Assembly: GCA_045597205.1 (NCBI GenBank)
Contig: JAZODT010000076.1
Span: 1 to 49,149, forward strand
Direction of reading: 5' to 3'
Origin: UMGS755 sp045597205
GTDB lineage: Bacteria; Bacillota; Clostridia; UBA1381; UBA9506
DNA length: 49,149 nt
Made by a program: the position numbers and the translations under genes. The notes under the pieces are model-generated. The model was not told where the DNA came from and made no database searches. It saw only the letters and a program-made list of their open reading frames with translations. The number at the start of each line of letters is the position of its first letter. Within the stretch, counting starts at the first letter, position 1. Below, piece by piece: positions 46,762 through 49,149 of this stretch.

Positions 46762-48861
46762 TTACCAGAGGTTCAGTTCATTCATCGCATCTTTACGGGA
46801 AAGATTGATGCGGCCCTGTCTGTCAATCTCAATGACTTTAACCATAATTTCGTCACCGACATTCACTTCATCTTCAACCTTTTCAACACGCTTGTTAGCC
46901 AACTTAGAGATATGCACCATACCATCTTTGCCGGGCAAAAATTCAACAAAAGCACCAAAAGGCAGAATGTTTACCACTTTACCTTTGTAAATGGAACCAA
47001 TTTCAATATCGCCGGTTAAGCCCTTAATGATTTCCATTGCCTTATTGGCCATTTCTTCATCTGCTGTTGCAATATAAACCTTGCCGTCATCTTCAATATC
47101 AATTTTAACACCAGTTTCAGCAATAATTTTTTGAATGGTTTTACCGCCGGAACCAATAACGTCACGAATTTTATCAGTATCAATGGTCATAGTAAAGATT
47201 TTAGGTGCATACTTAGAGAGAGAGCCTCTGGGTTCTTCAATGGTCTTTAAGAGCACTTCATCAATAATCTGGAAACGAGCTGTGCGGGTCTGGGCCAAAG
47301 CCTGTTTAATAATTTGCGGTGTTAAACCGTCAATCTTAATATCCATTTGAATAGCCGTAATACCTTCTTTGGTGCCGGCAACCTTAAAGTCCATATCGCC
47401 ATAAAAGTCTTCAAGGCCCTGAATATCGACCATCGTAATAAAGCGTTCGCCCTCTGTGACGAGACCAACAGAAATACCGGCAACAGGCGCTTTAATAGGC
47501 ACACCTGCATCCATCAATGCCAATGTGCTGGCACAAACGCTGGCCTGAGAAGTACTACCGTTAGAGCTTAACACCTCAGAAACCAAACGAATTGCATAAG
47601 GGAATTCGTCTTCTGAGGGCACAACAGGCTCCAGTGCACGTTCAGCCAATGCACCGTGACCGATTTCACGACGTCCCGGACCTCTGGAGGGGCGGGTTTC
47701 GCCAACAGAATAAGAGGGGAAGTTATAATGATGCATGTAGCGTTTTTGTTCATCTAAATCAATCCCATCTAAGGCCTGCGCATCACCCATAGCACCCAAA
47801 GTAGCCACCGTCAGCACCTGCGTCTGACCGCGTTTGAACATACCAGAGCCGTGAGTCCTGGGCAAAATGGCAACATCAGCAGAAAGGGGACGGATATCGG
47901 TAATGCCACGACCGTCAACACGTTTGCCTTCATCTAAAATCCAGCGACGAACAATGGTTTTCTGCAGTTTTTCCATTGCTTCATAAATAGCCCCGCCATG
48001 CTCTTCTTCTGTGTATTTATCAGCATAATGAGCATACAGTTCTTCATAAATAACTTTTAAGTTCTTTTCACGAACGGTCTTGTCATCAGTATCTAAAGCA
48101 ATCTTCAGCTTGTCCTCAGCAAATGCCTTAACATCCTCATACATTTCAGGGTCAACTACATGAGGCTCATAAGCAAACTTTTCTTTACCGATTTCTGCCT
48201 GTATGCCGGCAATAAAATCACAAATTTTCTTAATTTCTTCATGGGCTAACTGAATACCGTCAAAAACAACCTCTTCCGAAACCTCTTTAGCACCGGCTTC
48301 AATCATAACCACTTTTTCTTTTGTACCGGCAACCGTTAAGTGCATTAAACTTTTTTCACGTTGCTCGGCCGTAGGATTAATCACGTGCTGACCATCAACA
48401 TAACCAACAATAACACCGCCGATAGGACCGTTAAAAGGAATATCAGAAATACTGATAGCACAAGAAGTACCAATCATCGCTGCAATTTCAGGTGAATTAT
48501 CCTGTTCAACAGACATAACGGTGTTCACAACAGAAACATCGTTTCTTAAATCTTTCGGGAACAGGGGACGGATAGGACGGTCAATGACACGGGAAGTTAA
48601 AATTGCCTTCTCAGTGGGACGACCTTCACGTTTAATAAATCCTCCGGGGATTTTACCAACAGAATATAATTTTTCTTCATAATCAACACTTAACGGAAAA
48701 AAATCAATTCCGTCTCTGGGTTTGGCAGAAGCCGTAGCCGTTGACAAAATAGCCGTATCACCATAACGCACCATCACGGCACCGCCGGCCAGTTCAGCAT
48801 ATCTACCGGTTTCGATTACCAGCGGACGACCCGCCAGTTCCATTTCATAGGTTTTAAACAT
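46762..48861 (-). CDS. pnp: Polyribonucleotide nucleotidyltransferase (PNPase)
   Basis: PNPase degrades RNA from the 3' end with phosphate. The 699-residue protein has two RNase PH domains (start MFKTYEMELAGRPLVIETGR; RTHGSGMFKRGQTQVLTV; catalytic-core PSRGPGRREIGHGALAERAL), a KH domain (VIGSGGKTIQKIIAETG) and a C-terminal S1 domain (GSIYKGKVVNILPFGAFVEFLPGKDGMVHIS). It ends soon after S1, so it lacks the acidic tail of some homologues. ggagg before the ATG at 48861 supports the start. The ribosome site lies in a hairpin (see leader). Confidence 0.96.
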   Translation of the reverse strand: MFKTYEMELAGRPLVIETGRYAELAGGAVMVRYGDTAILSTATASAKPRDGIDFFPLSVDYEEKLYSVGKIPGGFIKREGRPTEKAILTSRVIDRPIRPLFPKDLRNDVSVVNTVMSVEQDNSPEIAAMIGTSCAISISDIPFNGPIGGVIVGYVDGQHVINPTAEQREKSLMHLTVAGTKEKVVMIEAGAKEVSEEVVFDGIQLAHEEIKKICDFIAGIQAEIGKEKFAYEPHVVDPEMYEDVKAFAEDKLKIALDTDDKTVREKNLKVIYEELYAHYADKYTEEEHGGAIYEAMEKLQKTIVRRWILDEGKRVDGRGITDIRPLSADVAILPRTHGSGMFKRGQTQVLTVATLGAMGDAQALDGIDLDEQKRYMHHYNFPSYSVGETRPSRGPGRREIGHGALAERALEPVVPSEDEFPYAIRLVSEVLSSNGSTSQASVCASTLALMDAGVPIKAPVAGISVGLVTEGERFITMVDIQGLEDFYGDMDFKVAGTKEGITAIQMDIKIDGLTPQIIKQALAQTRTARFQIIDEVLLKTIEEPRGSLSKYAPKIFTMTIDTDKIRDVIGSGGKTIQKIIAETGVKIDIEDDGKVYIATADEEMANKAMEIIKGLTGDIEIGSIYKGKVVNILPFGAFVEFLPGKDGMVHISKLANKRVEKVEDEVNVGDEIMVKVIEIDRQGRINLSRKDAMNELNLW

Positions 48862-49022
48862 AGCTAACCTCCAAAATAATTTTTTTGTTAGCAAGCTAAA
48901 AGCAAGAGATAAGAAATAAACCGCTAAGAAACAGCTCGGCAGCTTATTTCTTACATCTTACCTTTCAGCTCACCTTAAACTTTAAACACTATTGCTTTAA
49001 AAATATACCAAAATATATTATA
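48862..49022 (-). promoter_or_regulatory. Promoter and structured 5' leader of pnp
   Basis: A -10 TATAAT (plus-strand 49017-49022) with a weak -35 TTTATT 17 bases upstream (49040-49045) gives a leader of about 150 nt. It contains a ten-pair stem taagaaataa/ttatttctta (48910-48919 and 48944-48953) and a gctaac/gttagc hairpin (48863-48868 and 48887-48892) that holds the ggagg ribosome site. Both suggest post-transcriptional control. The remaining bases to 49149 are AT-rich with no gene seen. Confidence 0.6.
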
Positions 49023-49149
49023 CCACACAATCGCTATAAAATAAATAGAAATCAAAAAAGAAAGTTCATTAAACTTTACTAAATTTTTATAGTTTTTTTT
49101 GTTTATTTTTTCCTTTTTCACTTTTTGCTTATAAAAATATTAAAAGAAG

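Noticed and set aside
1..49149. CRISPR array, tRNA or rRNA genes, insertion sequences
   Set aside because: No regular spaced repeats, no cloverleaf with T-arm, no rRNA sequence and no transposase frame were seen.

Overview
The window looks like a chromosome segment of an anaerobic, spore-forming member of the Clostridia (Bacillota). Reasons: strong sigma-A promoters (TTGACA-N17-TATAAT), AGGAGG ribosome binding sites, many U-tailed terminators, a PPi-dependent phosphofructokinase, a cotJC-type manganese catalase, SLH and BlaI/BlaR-type proteins, and a low-GC Siphoviridae-type prophage. I do not name a genus.

Positions 1-13,597 are the right-hand part of a prophage, all on the + strand: scaffold (cut by the window edge), major capsid, head-tail connector and minor capsid genes, major tail protein, tail chaperones, tape measure (with 40-residue repeats), Dit-like and hub proteins, a discoidin-domain fibre, small tail-tip or binding proteins, two holin-like proteins, an amidase, a separately terminated moron-like gene, and an att-like end. 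The prophage runs directly into the 3' two thirds of a manganese catalase (cotJC-like) gene starting at a conserved Mn-ligand codon, so it appears to split a spore-coat gene. Integrase and attL lie outside the window.

Positions 14,000-21,700 are host DNA: PPi-phosphofructokinase, a flavodoxin-like protein and a potABCD polyamine transporter, all on the minus strand. Upstream of potA is a structured RNA of about 350 nt with a consensus promoter and a strong terminator. Beyond it lies a small divergent unit (HTH and ribbon-helix-helix regulators against a 59-aa basic protein).

Positions 21,700-32,100 are a + strand catabolic cluster: a DeoR regulator, a SorE-like zinc dehydrogenase, lipoyl E2, E3 (Lpd), a fused alpha/beta TPP-dependent E1, then a SorD/aldolase-like SDR and a PHP-domain protein with their own promoter. 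An HTH repressor with paired operators sits in the middle. The likely job is oxidation of a sugar- or polyol-derived 2-oxo or diketone intermediate to an acyl-CoA; the substrate is unknown.

Positions 32,300-35,760 hold a BlaI-type repressor, a BlaR1-type M56 protease fused to a LytR-CpsA-Psr (LCP) domain in place of the beta-lactam sensor, and a secreted SLH protein, behind two palindromic operators. This is the best candidate in the window for an undescribed system (cell-wall-polymer sensing or response).

Positions 35,800-49,149 are mostly housekeeping: a rhamnulokinase-like kinase, acyl-ACP thioesterase, mltG, tsaD, rimI, sua5/tsaC, pfkA, a DUF2007-like protein, thrS, a B12/radical SAM protein and pnp with a structured leader.
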